Below, piece by piece: positions 42,885 through 50,659 of a stretch of 64,000 nt of DNA. Under the pieces are notes generated by a model. It searched no databases. It worked only from the letters and a program-made list of their open reading frames with translations, and was not told where the DNA came from. This DNA is from Pseudovibrio zosterae (GTDB taxonomy: Bacteria > Pseudomonadota > Alphaproteobacteria > Rhizobiales > Stappiaceae), in assembly GCF_033843645.1 (NCBI RefSeq), contig NZ_JAWXVZ010000001.1, positions 248,001-312,000 of the forward strand, in the 5' to 3' direction. Both the position numbers and the translations under genes were made by a program. Each line of letters starts with the position of its first letter. The first letter of the stretch is position 1.

Positions 42885-43520
42885 TTAACTACTTTTAGGA
42901 TAGGCGGCTGCGAAGGCAGGATGGTGTTCAAGGGCTGAAACAATGGTGTTGATCCGAGAAAGATCACTGCGGTCCGCGCCCCAACGGTCGGCATTGTAAA
43001 CTTGAGGCATCAAACAAATGTCGGCTAATGAAACAGTCTCTCCGTAACACGTAGCGCCTGTGGTGCCCAGCTGCTCCAGCAGGCCTTCGAATGCGACCAG
43101 GCCACTGCGGATCTTCTCTTTCATCCACTGAGCTTTTATTGTTTCATTACCGCCACTTACGTGCACAATGCTCTGTACGACGCCTAAGTTGCATATGGGA
43201 TGGATGTCCATTGCGATGGCATAGGAGAGTTGGCGCACGCGGGCGCGTCCCAGTGCATCCTCCGGCATCAGCTTTGGTTCGGGATACTGCTCCTCCAGGT
43301 ACTCGATTATGGCAAGCGACTGGGTGAAGCGCTGCCCGTCGAGCACAAGAGTAGGCACCAGTCCCTGCGGGTTGAGTGCTTTATAGGCATCACTATTTTG
43401 TTCTTTGTTCAGAAGGTTAACTTCCTCGGTTTCAAACCGCAGGCCTTTTAGGTTGAGCGCGATTCGTACCCGGTAGCTGGCCGACGAACGCCAGTAGTCG
43501 TAAAGCTTGATCTCAGACAT
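42885..43520 (-). CDS. maiA: Maleylacetoacetate isomerase (zeta-class glutathione S-transferase)
   Basis: A 211-residue cytoplasmic GST that isomerises maleylacetoacetate (or maleylpyruvate) to the fumaryl form using glutathione. The zeta signature SSASYRVRIALNLKG is near the N-terminus; the family usually has SSCS, so the cysteine is replaced by alanine. NPQGLVPTLV and QSLAIIEYLEE are the glutathione-site motifs. A GGAGGG site precedes the ATG. Co-transcribed with marR, 24 bp upstream, and divergent from fumarylacetoacetase, its pathway partner. Confidence 0.93.
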   Translation of the reverse strand: MSEIKLYDYWRSSASYRVRIALNLKGLRFETEEVNLLNKEQNSDAYKALNPQGLVPTLVLDGQRFTQSLAIIEYLEEQYPEPKLMPEDALGRARVRQLSYAIAMDIHPICNLGVVQSIVHVSGGNETIKAQWMKEKIRSGLVAFEGLLEQLGTTGATCYGETVSLADICLMPQVYNADRWGADRSDLSRINTIVSALEHHPAFAAAYPKSS

Positions 43521-43544
43521 TGTTCCCTCCCCAAATGCCATGCC

Positions 43545-44006
43545 TCAGACGCTCGGTTCTGTCAGCGCCATGGTCGCATCCGCTCGTTTGCGAACCCGGT
43601 CCATCAATCCTTCCAGAAGGGTGAGTTCCTCCTCCGTCAGATCAGCAATCAGCTCCTGCTCCACCTCCCGCACAAGCGGCACCAGATCTTGAAAAATGCG
43701 GTTGCCTTCTTCCGTCAGTCGAAGCACAGAGCGTCGGCGGTCATCCCCATCGATATCGCGTTTCAACAAACCCTTTTTGCGCAGCGATTGCACGGCGCGG
43801 GACACGTTCACCTTGTCCATGCTGGATTTCTCGACAATCTCGGTTGCCGAAAGCGCCCGGTTGCTGCCCAAAATGGCCATTGTGCGCCACTCTGAAACCG
43901 CAAGCCCATGCCGCTCGGTGTAAACGCGGGTGACGGCGGCGCTCACCGCGGCAGCGAACACGCGCACGCGGTACGGAAAGAAATCGCGAAGGTCAAAATC
44001 GTGCAT
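43545..44006 (-). CDS. MarR family regulator
   Basis: A 153-residue winged-helix repressor: ALSATEIVEKSSMDKVNVSRAVQSLRKKGLLKR and the wing DGDDRRRSVLRLT. ATG 44006 (MHDFDLRDFF) is preferred over the frame to 44072. It heads the marR-maiA operon, divergent from fahA. The 330-bp gap contains two promoter/operator units with the same sequence, so it very likely represses both directions and responds to an aromatic ring-cleavage intermediate. Confidence 0.92.
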   Translation of the reverse strand: MHDFDLRDFFPYRVRVFAAAVSAAVTRVYTERHGLAVSEWRTMAILGSNRALSATEIVEKSSMDKVNVSRAVQSLRKKGLLKRDIDGDDRRRSVLRLTEEGNRIFQDLVPLVREVEQELIADLTEEELTLLEGLMDRVRKRADATMALTEPSV

Positions 44007-44091
44007 AGGGGTCAGTTGCCTAGCTGTTGTGCCGGTCGCTTGGCGCGGCGTTTCTCTTGTTCCAAACGGCACTGCGCCGCATCTGATACTT

Positions 44092-44121
44092 ATAATAGTA
44101 ACAAGTGAAACTAAATGTCAA
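44092..44121 (-). promoter_or_regulatory. marR-maiA promoter with embedded operator
   Basis: On the minus strand TTGACA (44121-44116), 18-base spacer, TATTAT (44097-44092). The spacer carries AGTTTCACTTGTTAC, which matches the fahA-side spacer at nearly every position, so the repressor would sit between -35 and -10. Confidence 0.7.
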
Positions 44122-44242
44122 TTTGGTCGATTCTTATACGTTTCGCTGATGCGCCCGAGGCGTTCGGCAATATTATTCGCCAAAATCAGCCGCTTCTGCG
44201 GAATGTAGACCAATATCTAATATCTCACTGACGGGTTGGCAA

Positions 44243-44270
44243 TTGACAAAGTTTCATTTGTAACTATCCT
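44243..44270 (+). promoter_or_regulatory. fahA operon promoter with embedded operator
   Basis: TTGACA (44243-44248), 16-base spacer, TATCCT (44265-44270). The spacer holds AGTTTCATTTGTAAC, an imperfect dyad. The unit mirrors the marR-side promoter; AGTTTCAYTTGTWACTAT is shared with 16 of 18 positions identical. Confidence 0.72.
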
Positions 44271-44336
44271 GATGAGCAGATTTACGTTCAGGGCCAATTC
44301 TTAGGTGCCCTTTAAAAACCAAGAGCGAGTTTCTTC

Positions 44337-45608
44337 ATGAAAAGCTGGGTTGAAAGCGCCAACCAGAGTGACTGCCACTTTCCTCTCCAAAACCTGCCGT
44401 ACGGCGTTTTCTCAACGGGCGGCTCTGCGCCACGTTGCGGCGTTGCGATCGGTCAGTTTGTTTTGGATCTTGCGCTGCTGGAAGAGGCTGGGCTGATCTC
44501 AGCAGGTGGGGCGCAGCACGTGTTTAACCAGCCTGCTTTGAACCTGTTCATGGGTTTGGGCAAGACATCCTGGGATCAGGTACGTGAACGCCTCATTGCG
44601 CTGCTGAAGGAAGACGGCGACAGCGCGCTCAAGGACGATGAGGGCCTCAAGACGAAGGCGCTTGTTTCCATGGCAGATGCACAAATGCACATGCCGTTCA
44701 CCGTAGGCGAGTACACCGACTTTTATGCCGGTCGCCAGCATGCGTTCAACGTGGGCACCATGTTCCGTGGTCCGGAAAACGCGCTACCACCGAACTGGCT
44801 CCACATTCCGATCGGCTACAATGGCCGCGCATCCACCGTCATCGTAAGCGGCACAGACATTACCCGCCCGCTCGGCCAGAAAAAAGCGCCAACAGACGAG
44901 GTGCCGCGCTTTGGGGCCTGTGAACGTCTCGACATTGAGCTTGAGATGGGCGCCGTCGTTGGCATGCCTAGTGAGATGGGGCGTCCTATCTCCGTGCAGG
45001 AAGCCGACGACATGATCTTCGGTTATGTGTTGCTCAATGACTGGTCGGCGCGCGACATTCAGGCTTGGGAATATCAGCCGCTCGGGCCGTTTCAGGCCAA
45101 GGCGTTTGCCACCTCCATCAGCCCTTGGGTGGTCACCAAGGCCGCACTTGAGCCGTTCCGCACATCCACGCCGACACGGGAAAAAGAGCTGCTGCCTTAC
45201 CTGCGTGAACCGGGCCCCATGCTCTACGATATCGAGCTGGAGGTCCTCATGCAGCCTAAAGGTGCCGAAAAGGCAACCCGCATCGCCAAGACCAAATACA
45301 ACAACATGTACTACTCCTCCGCCCAGCAGCTGGCGCACCATGCCATCAGCGGCTGCAAGATGAACACGGGTGATCTGCTCGGTTCCGGCACCATCTCCGG
45401 ACCTGAGAAGACCCAATACGGTTCACTCCTCGAGCTCACATGGGGCGGCAAAGAGCCTCTTGAGCTGGAAACCGGCGAAACCCGCCGCTTCATCGAGGAT
45501 GGCGACACACTCACTCTAACAGGTTGGGCGCAAGGCGACGGTTACCGCATTGGCTTTGGCGAATGCGTGGGAACCATCAAGCCAGCACCTGATTACGACC
45601 CTCGCTAA
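44337..45608 (+). CDS. fahA: Fumarylacetoacetase
   Basis: A 423-residue hydrolase that splits fumarylacetoacetate to fumarate and acetoacetate, the last step of homogentisate-type pathways. N-terminal SH3-like domain (1-120), then the FAH fold with YTDFYAGRQHAFNVGTMFR (Asp128 metal ligand, His135 base), DIELEMGAVVG (two Glu ligands), LNDWSARDIQAWEY and GSGTISGPE. The human-type motif reads YSSREHATN, so residues around the His differ. Full two-domain length marks a true fumarylacetoacetase rather than a fumarylpyruvate hydrolase. Leads the catabolic operon. Confidence 0.94.
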   Translation: MKSWVESANQSDCHFPLQNLPYGVFSTGGSAPRCGVAIGQFVLDLALLEEAGLISAGGAQHVFNQPALNLFMGLGKTSWDQVRERLIALLKEDGDSALKDDEGLKTKALVSMADAQMHMPFTVGEYTDFYAGRQHAFNVGTMFRGPENALPPNWLHIPIGYNGRASTVIVSGTDITRPLGQKKAPTDEVPRFGACERLDIELEMGAVVGMPSEMGRPISVQEADDMIFGYVLLNDWSARDIQAWEYQPLGPFQAKAFATSISPWVVTKAALEPFRTSTPTREKELLPYLREPGPMLYDIELEVLMQPKGAEKATRIAKTKYNNMYYSSAQQLAHHAISGCKMNTGDLLGSGTISGPEKTQYGSLLELTWGGKEPLELETGETRRFIEDGDTLTLTGWAQGDGYRIGFGECVGTIKPAPDYDPR

Positions 45609-45624
45609 GGGGGAGGGAGACCAA

Positions 45625-46575
45625 ATGACAAAAGCATTTGCATCAACGGGCGACATGGAACAAAAGACCATCTCCTTCACGGAGATCGGTCGCGACCTTT
45701 ACGCCTTCACTGCGGAAGGTGACCCGAACACCGGCGTCATCATTGGCGACGACAGTGTTATGGTCATGGACGCGCAGGCCACCCCCGTCATGGCCCAGCT
45801 GGTAATCGACAAGATCCGCGAAGTCACCGACAAGCCGATCAAGTACGTCACGCTCAGCCATTACCATGCTGTTCGCGTGCTCGGCGCGTCCGCCTACAAC
45901 GCTTCAGAAATCATTGCCTCAGAAAAGTGTCAGGCCATGATCTATGAGCGCGGTCAGGAAGACTGGGATTCAGAATACGGACGCTTCCCACGCCTGTTCG
46001 ACGCTGCCGACAGCATTCCGGGCCTCACCTGGCCCACCATGACCTTCAAGGATCGCATGACCATCAACATGGGCAGCCGCCGTGTGGAACTCATGCATCT
46101 GGGTCGTGCGCACACCGCTGGCGACATTGTGGCGTGGGTGCCGGACGAAGGCGTCATGTTTACCGGGGATATCGTTGAGTACCACTCCGCGTGCTACTGC
46201 GGCGATGGCCACTTCAAGGACTGGGGCAACACGCTGGACGCCATCAAGTCCTTCAACCCGGACGCCATCGCACCCGGCCGCGGTGATGCGCTGGTTGGTG
46301 AGAAGATGGTGAACGCAGCCATCGAGAACACCCGTGACTTTGTTGAGAGCACTTACCGCCCGATCGAGCGCATTGCGGCCCGTGGGGGCACCTTGAAGGA
46401 AGCATGGGACGCCTGCCGCGCCGAATGCGATCCCAAGTTCAAGGACTACGCAATCTACGAGCACTGCCTGCCATTCAATGTGGCCCGTGCTTTCGATGAA
46501 GCGCGCGGCATCGACACACCGCGCATCTGGACCGCAGAACGGGACCGCGAGATGTGGGCACAGCTTCAGGGCTAA
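45625..46575 (+). CDS. Metallo-beta-lactamase fold protein with altered metal motif
   Basis: A 316-residue MBL-fold protein. The canonical H-x-H-x-D-H motif reads SHYHAVR (His79, His81, then Val83-Arg84), so the Asp and third His for the second zinc are missing. Later ligands remain: GRAHTAGD (His) and MFTGDIVEYHS (Asp). It may bind one metal, be a lactonase-like or thioesterase-like variant, or be non-catalytic. It lies 16 bp after fahA with a GGGAGGGAG site. Its role in the pathway is unknown. Confidence 0.88.
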   Translation: MTKAFASTGDMEQKTISFTEIGRDLYAFTAEGDPNTGVIIGDDSVMVMDAQATPVMAQLVIDKIREVTDKPIKYVTLSHYHAVRVLGASAYNASEIIASEKCQAMIYERGQEDWDSEYGRFPRLFDAADSIPGLTWPTMTFKDRMTINMGSRRVELMHLGRAHTAGDIVAWVPDEGVMFTGDIVEYHSACYCGDGHFKDWGNTLDAIKSFNPDAIAPGRGDALVGEKMVNAAIENTRDFVESTYRPIERIAARGGTLKEAWDACRAECDPKFKDYAIYEHCLPFNVARAFDEARGIDTPRIWTAERDREMWAQLQG

Positions 46576-46605
46576 CGCGATGAGCGCTGTTGGGAGGCAG
46601 CAATC

Positions 46606-48207
46606 ATGACCAAGATTTTTGAAGTGCCACTTTACCCTTATGTCCGCTCTGCGGATCAGGATGCGGTTGCTCCTGTACGCCATAAGGTCGTTGTTGTCGG
46701 GGCAGGGCCAATTGGTCTTGCCGCCGCCATTGATCTGGCCATGCAGGACGTGCCTGTTGTGGTGGTGGATGACAACGACAAGGTCAGTTGGGGGTCCCGC
46801 GCCGTTTGTTATGCCAAGCGCCCGCTGGAGATTCTGGACCGCATGCAGTGCGGTGACAAGTTCGTGGACAAGGGCGTGCAGTGGAACATCGGCAAGGTGT
46901 TTTTTGATGAGCGTCAGGTCTACCAGTTCGATTTGCTGCCAGAGGATGGCCACAAGCGGCCAGCCTTTATCAACCTTCAGCAATACTATCTGGAGGAGTA
47001 TCTGGTGGAGCGCGTGCAGGCGCTCAAGGCCGAAGGCAAGCCCATTGAAATTCGCGGCAACAACAAGGTTACCCAAGTAGAGCAGAAAGACGGCTTTGCG
47101 CTGGTGACGCTGGAAACACCTGAGGGTGCTTATACGGTTGAAGCCGATTGGGTCATCGCTTGTGATGGCGCAAGTTCGCCAGTGCGTCAGATGCTGGATC
47201 TGGACTTCCGTGGCCGAATCTTTGAGGACAACTTTCTCATTGCCGATGTGGTCATGAATGCGGACTTCCCAACAGAACGCTGGTTCTGGTTTGACCCGCC
47301 TTTCAACAAGGGGCAGTCAGCTCTGCTTCACAAACAGCCCGACAACGTTTGGCGCATCGATCTCCAGCTTGGCTGGGACATCGACAAGGAAGAAGAGCAG
47401 AAGCCGGAAAACGTCATTCCGCGCCTCAAGGCCATGCTTGGCGATGAGGTGGAGTTCGAGCTGGAGTGGGTGTCCATCTACACCTTCCAGTGTCGCCGCA
47501 TGGAGCAGTTTCGCCACGGCTCAGTCATCTTCGCGGGCGATAGCGCCCATCAGGTTTCCCCGTTCGGGGCACGCGGGGCCAACAGCGGCCTGCAAGACAC
47601 TGACAATTTGTGCTGGAAGCTGAAGCTGGTCATTGATGGCAAGGCACCGGAAAGCCTGCTCGACAGCTACGATCAGGAGCGTACGTTCGCAGCGGATGAG
47701 AACATTCTGAACTCCTCGCGTTCAACGGACTTCATCACACCCAAGTCCGACATGAGCCGCATGTTCCGTGATGCGGTGCTGGACCTTTCCGAGCACGCAG
47801 CCTTTGCCCGTCCGCTTGTCAACTCAGGCCGCTTGTCCCTGCCAAGCATCTACGATGGTTCCTCATTGAACGGCCCGGATCATCCGGACATGCCCGAGCG
47901 GTCCCGTCCGGGTGCTCCGGCAAGCGATGCACCGGTAGAAAATGGTTGGCTCATGGACCAGCTCGGCAACGGCTTCCAACTGCTGGCTGTCAATACCGAT
48001 GTGCCGGAAGTGGTCGAGTTTGGCGGCCTCCAGATAACGCGGTTGGCCTACAGCGCAGAGCCCGGTTCTGCGCTTGCGAACCGTTACTTGGGTCAGGCGC
48101 CAACGGCAGTCTATCTCATGCGCCCGGACCAGCACGTAGCAGCACGTTGGGAGACCTACAATGCGGCGGAAGTCGAACAGGCGCTGCTGCGCGCCATTGG
48201 TCACTGA
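46606..48207 (+). CDS. FAD-dependent aromatic monooxygenase (MhpA/phenol hydroxylase type)
   Basis: A 533-residue class A flavoprotein hydroxylase. FAD fold VVVGAGPIGLAAAIDLA near residue 27, DG motif VIACDGASSPVRQ and GD motif FAGDSAHQVSPFGARGAN. A thioredoxin-like C-terminal domain (about 445-530) occurs in phenol and 3-hydroxyphenylpropionate hydroxylases. It would put a second hydroxyl on a phenolic ring with NAD(P)H and O2, giving a dihydroxylated substrate for ring cleavage. Substrate not readable. It lies 30 bp after the MBL gene in the fahA operon. Confidence 0.92.
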   Translation: MTKIFEVPLYPYVRSADQDAVAPVRHKVVVVGAGPIGLAAAIDLAMQDVPVVVVDDNDKVSWGSRAVCYAKRPLEILDRMQCGDKFVDKGVQWNIGKVFFDERQVYQFDLLPEDGHKRPAFINLQQYYLEEYLVERVQALKAEGKPIEIRGNNKVTQVEQKDGFALVTLETPEGAYTVEADWVIACDGASSPVRQMLDLDFRGRIFEDNFLIADVVMNADFPTERWFWFDPPFNKGQSALLHKQPDNVWRIDLQLGWDIDKEEEQKPENVIPRLKAMLGDEVEFELEWVSIYTFQCRRMEQFRHGSVIFAGDSAHQVSPFGARGANSGLQDTDNLCWKLKLVIDGKAPESLLDSYDQERTFAADENILNSSRSTDFITPKSDMSRMFRDAVLDLSEHAAFARPLVNSGRLSLPSIYDGSSLNGPDHPDMPERSRPGAPASDAPVENGWLMDQLGNGFQLLAVNTDVPEVVEFGGLQITRLAYSAEPGSALANRYLGQAPTAVYLMRPDQHVAARWETYNAAEVEQALLRAIGH

Positions 48208-48221
48208 GGGGGAGATTTGTG

Positions 48222-48413
48222 ATGGCTACGCTAAATACAAAGGCGAACATCAAGGATCCCGACGGCTTCTACGAGGAGCTGCTGGCCTTGCATGCCGAGA
48301 AGTCCATGGAGGAAAGCCAGGCCCTTAACGCCAAGCTGATCCTGATACTCGCCAACCACATTGGCGACCGCGACGTCCTGCGCGAAGCTTTCAAGCTTGC
48401 CAGTGATGCCTGA
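48222..48413 (+). CDS. DUF2783 family small protein
   Basis: A 63-residue protein, too short to stand out on its own: MATLNTKANIKDPDGFYEEL..., with the conserved DPDGFYEELLALHAEKS and LNAKLILILANHIGD segments. DUF2783 genes nearly always lie directly behind such FAD monooxygenases, so a role as accessory or stabilising subunit is likely; no biochemistry is known to me. ATG 48222 has a GGGGGAG site 14 bp after the monooxygenase stop. Confidence 0.88.
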   Translation: MATLNTKANIKDPDGFYEELLALHAEKSMEESQALNAKLILILANHIGDRDVLREAFKLASDA

Positions 48414-48468
48414 TCAACCATCGGACCACCGCGTTCCGACAGGGTGACGAGACAAGGGAGACGAACCT

Positions 48469-49011
48469 ATGAAAATCGAGCACATCCACCACGTTGCGTA
48501 CCGCTGTAAGGACGCGAAGGAAACCGTGGAGTGGTACACCAAGAACCTCAACATGGATTTCATGCTGGCCATTGCGGAGGACAAGGTCCCTTCGACACAT
48601 GAGCCGGACCCTTACATGCACATCTTCCTCGATGCAGGGCAGGGCAACGTGCTGGCGTTCTTCGAGCTGCCAACCAAGCCGGAAATGGGCCGCGATCCCA
48701 ACACCCCGATTTGGGTGCAGCACATCGCCTTCAAGGTGAAAGACCGCGACACCCTGCTTCAGTTCAAGGAAAACCTGGAGAACAACGGCATCGAAGTTCT
48801 CGGCGTCACGGACCACTCCATCTTCCACAGCATCTACTTCTTCGATCCCAATGGTCACCGCATTGAGCTGGCCTGTCCGGATCCGAAAGAAGAAGAAATG
48901 CTCGCCAAGCTGGATGCCGTGAAGTGGGACATGCTGGAAGAGTGGAGCCAGACCAAGCGTGCGCCAAAGCATGCAGACTGGATGCATAAAAAAGAACTGA
49001 GCGGCGACTAA
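48469..49011 (+). CDS. VOC family protein, candidate ring-cleavage dioxygenase
   Basis: A 180-residue single VOC domain with a complete H-H-E metal set: His8 in IHHVAYR, His85 in WVQHIAFKV and Glu133 in GHRIELACP. This is the metal triad of extradiol dioxygenases and glyoxalase-fold enzymes. It sits between the hydroxylase/DUF2783 pair and the TRAP genes. As there is no cupin-type homogentisate or gentisate dioxygenase in the island, it is the best candidate for ring opening. An isomerase or lactoylglutathione lyase-like role is the alternative. The C-terminal tail (about 145-180) is charged and outside the fold. Confidence 0.85.
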   Translation: MKIEHIHHVAYRCKDAKETVEWYTKNLNMDFMLAIAEDKVPSTHEPDPYMHIFLDAGQGNVLAFFELPTKPEMGRDPNTPIWVQHIAFKVKDRDTLLQFKENLENNGIEVLGVTDHSIFHSIYFFDPNGHRIELACPDPKEEEMLAKLDAVKWDMLEEWSQTKRAPKHADWMHKKELSGD

Positions 49012-49115
49012 AGCCTGTTCACGCAAGGGCGGTGCCGGGAACGCCGTCCTTCACCTGCCCGCAAAGGGCACTTCAGTTTGGCCGCTTGCGCCGCTGTTCA
49101 ATGGGAGGAGAAAAC

Positions 49116-50147
49116 ATGTTCTTCAAGAAAACCGCCGCCGCATTTGCGCTCGCTGGCATGCTGGCACCATTTGCCCTGTCCAGCTCCGCTTCCGCAGAAA
49201 CCCGTCTGGTGCTGTCTTCCTGGCTGCCACCAAAGCACCCAATCGTGGTCAATGCCATCAAGCCTTGGGCCAAGCAGGTGAAAGAAGTAACTGATGGCCG
49301 CGTGAGCGTTCGCGTTCTGGCCAAGCCAGCAGGCGCGCCCCCAGCCCACTACGACATGGCAGTCGATGGCATCGCCGACATCACCTATGGCCTGCACTCC
49401 TTCACCAAGGACAATCGCTTTGAGCGTTCGCGCATCGGCCAGTTCTCCTTCATTGGGGATGATGCTGTGTCCGGTTCCAAGGCGTTCTGGACAGTCTACG
49501 CCGGCGATCTAGAAGCTCAGAAAGAGCATGAAGGCACCAAGCTGCTTGGCCTTTTCGTTCATGGCCCCGGCGTGCTGCACAACAACGTGCGCAAGATCGA
49601 GCAGCCATCTGATCTGGAAGGTCTGAAGATCCGCGTCCCTGGTGGCTACATCGCAGACCTCATGGGCGACATGGGCTCCAACAGCATCTTCATGTCTTCC
49701 GGCGAAGTCTATGAGAAGCTGTCTCGCGGCATCATCGACGGCGTCACCTTCACCTATGAAGCGCTCACCGCGTTCAAGCTTCTGGATCACGTGAAATACT
49801 CCATGAAGGTGCCCGGCGGGATCTACAACACCACTTGGTTCCTCGTCATGAACGACGACAAGTGGGGCGAGCTGTCGCCGGAAGATCAGGCTGCCATTGA
49901 AGCCATTTCCGGGGAAGCCTTTGCTGAAATGGTGGGGCAGGCATGGAACGATGCTGACGCCAAGGCCATCGAAGAGATCAATGCAGCAGGCATTGAAATC
50001 TACGACGCTCCTGAGGGCATGGTCACTGCTATCCGTGAAAAGGCCGCCGGTTATGAGGCCGCTTGGGCGGAAGCCGTTTCCGAAGACGGTTACGATGGCG
50101 CAGCCGCCCTCACGAAGATGCGTGAGATGACCGGAGTGGCTCAGTGA
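49116..50147 (+). CDS. TRAP transporter substrate-binding protein (DctP family)
   Basis: A 343-residue periplasmic binding protein with a signal peptide (residues 1-27, cleavage near ASA-E). RLVLSSWLPPKHPIV opens the mature domain, GLKIRVPGGYIADLM holds the conserved Arg that binds the substrate carboxylate, and GIIDGVTFTYEAL follows. It would catch a carboxylated, probably aromatic, substrate for the linked catabolic genes. The ATG at 49116 has a GGGAGGAG site; the frame upstream to 49032 is not used. Confidence 0.93.
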   Translation: MFFKKTAAAFALAGMLAPFALSSSASAETRLVLSSWLPPKHPIVVNAIKPWAKQVKEVTDGRVSVRVLAKPAGAPPAHYDMAVDGIADITYGLHSFTKDNRFERSRIGQFSFIGDDAVSGSKAFWTVYAGDLEAQKEHEGTKLLGLFVHGPGVLHNNVRKIEQPSDLEGLKIRVPGGYIADLMGDMGSNSIFMSSGEVYEKLSRGIIDGVTFTYEALTAFKLLDHVKYSMKVPGGIYNTTWFLVMNDDKWGELSPEDQAAIEAISGEAFAEMVGQAWNDADAKAIEEINAAGIEIYDAPEGMVTAIREKAAGYEAAWAEAVSEDGYDGAAALTKMREMTGVAQ

Positions 50148-50656
50148 GCCGCGCCACAGCAAACGGTCAGAGTGCGCTTTCTGCGCGCTCTGTCTCCCAA
50201 CTGCTCCTCAATCTGTTGGGGCTTTGCTGTGTTCTCCTGCTCATCTGCTTGACGTCGCTCACCCTCGTGGATGTGGTTGGTCGCTATTGGTTCAATGCCC
50301 CGCTGCGCGGTGCATTTGAAATCACCCAGCTTCTGCTCTGTGCGCTGGTTTTCGCTGCGCTGCCGCTCACAACACAGGCCAAGGAGCATGTGGAGGTGGA
50401 TTTGATCTACGGCATGGTGCCGCCTGTCATGCAGGGTGTCATGCGTTTCACATCCGCTGCCGTGTCGACCATTGTGTTGGGCGTTCTCGCTTGGCGTCTG
50501 GCCCATCACGCCGAGCAACTGGCAGAGGACGGCACAATCACCAACGCCCTCAATATTCCTTTTGCGCCGCTGGCCTGGTTTGCCGCTGTCTGCGCGCTGC
50601 TGAGCGGCCTTTATGCCCTGCAACACCTCCTTACTGCGCTGCGCAGAGGGTACTGA
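50144..50656 (+). CDS. TRAP transporter small membrane subunit (DctQ family)
   Basis: A 170-residue protein with four transmembrane helices: LLLNLLGLCCVLLLICLTSLT, FEITQLLLCALVFAALPL, and two more after residue 85. DVVGRYWFNAPLRGAFEITQ and KEHVEVDLIY are family marks. Its GTG start overlaps the dctP stop as GTGA, so the two are translationally coupled. It is the small subunit that pairs with DctM and helps link binding protein to carrier. Confidence 0.92.
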   Translation: MSRATANGQSALSARSVSQLLLNLLGLCCVLLLICLTSLTLVDVVGRYWFNAPLRGAFEITQLLLCALVFAALPLTTQAKEHVEVDLIYGMVPPVMQGVMRFTSAAVSTIVLGVLAWRLAHHAEQLAEDGTITNALNIPFAPLAWFAAVCALLSGLYALQHLLTALRRGY

Positions 50657-50659
50657 TCC

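Larger units (their letters stand above)
44007..44336. other. Divergent control region between marR and fahA
   Basis: 330 bp with no gene. It carries two oppositely oriented, near-identical promoter/operator units (44092-44121 and 44243-44270), described separately. Confidence 0.7.
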
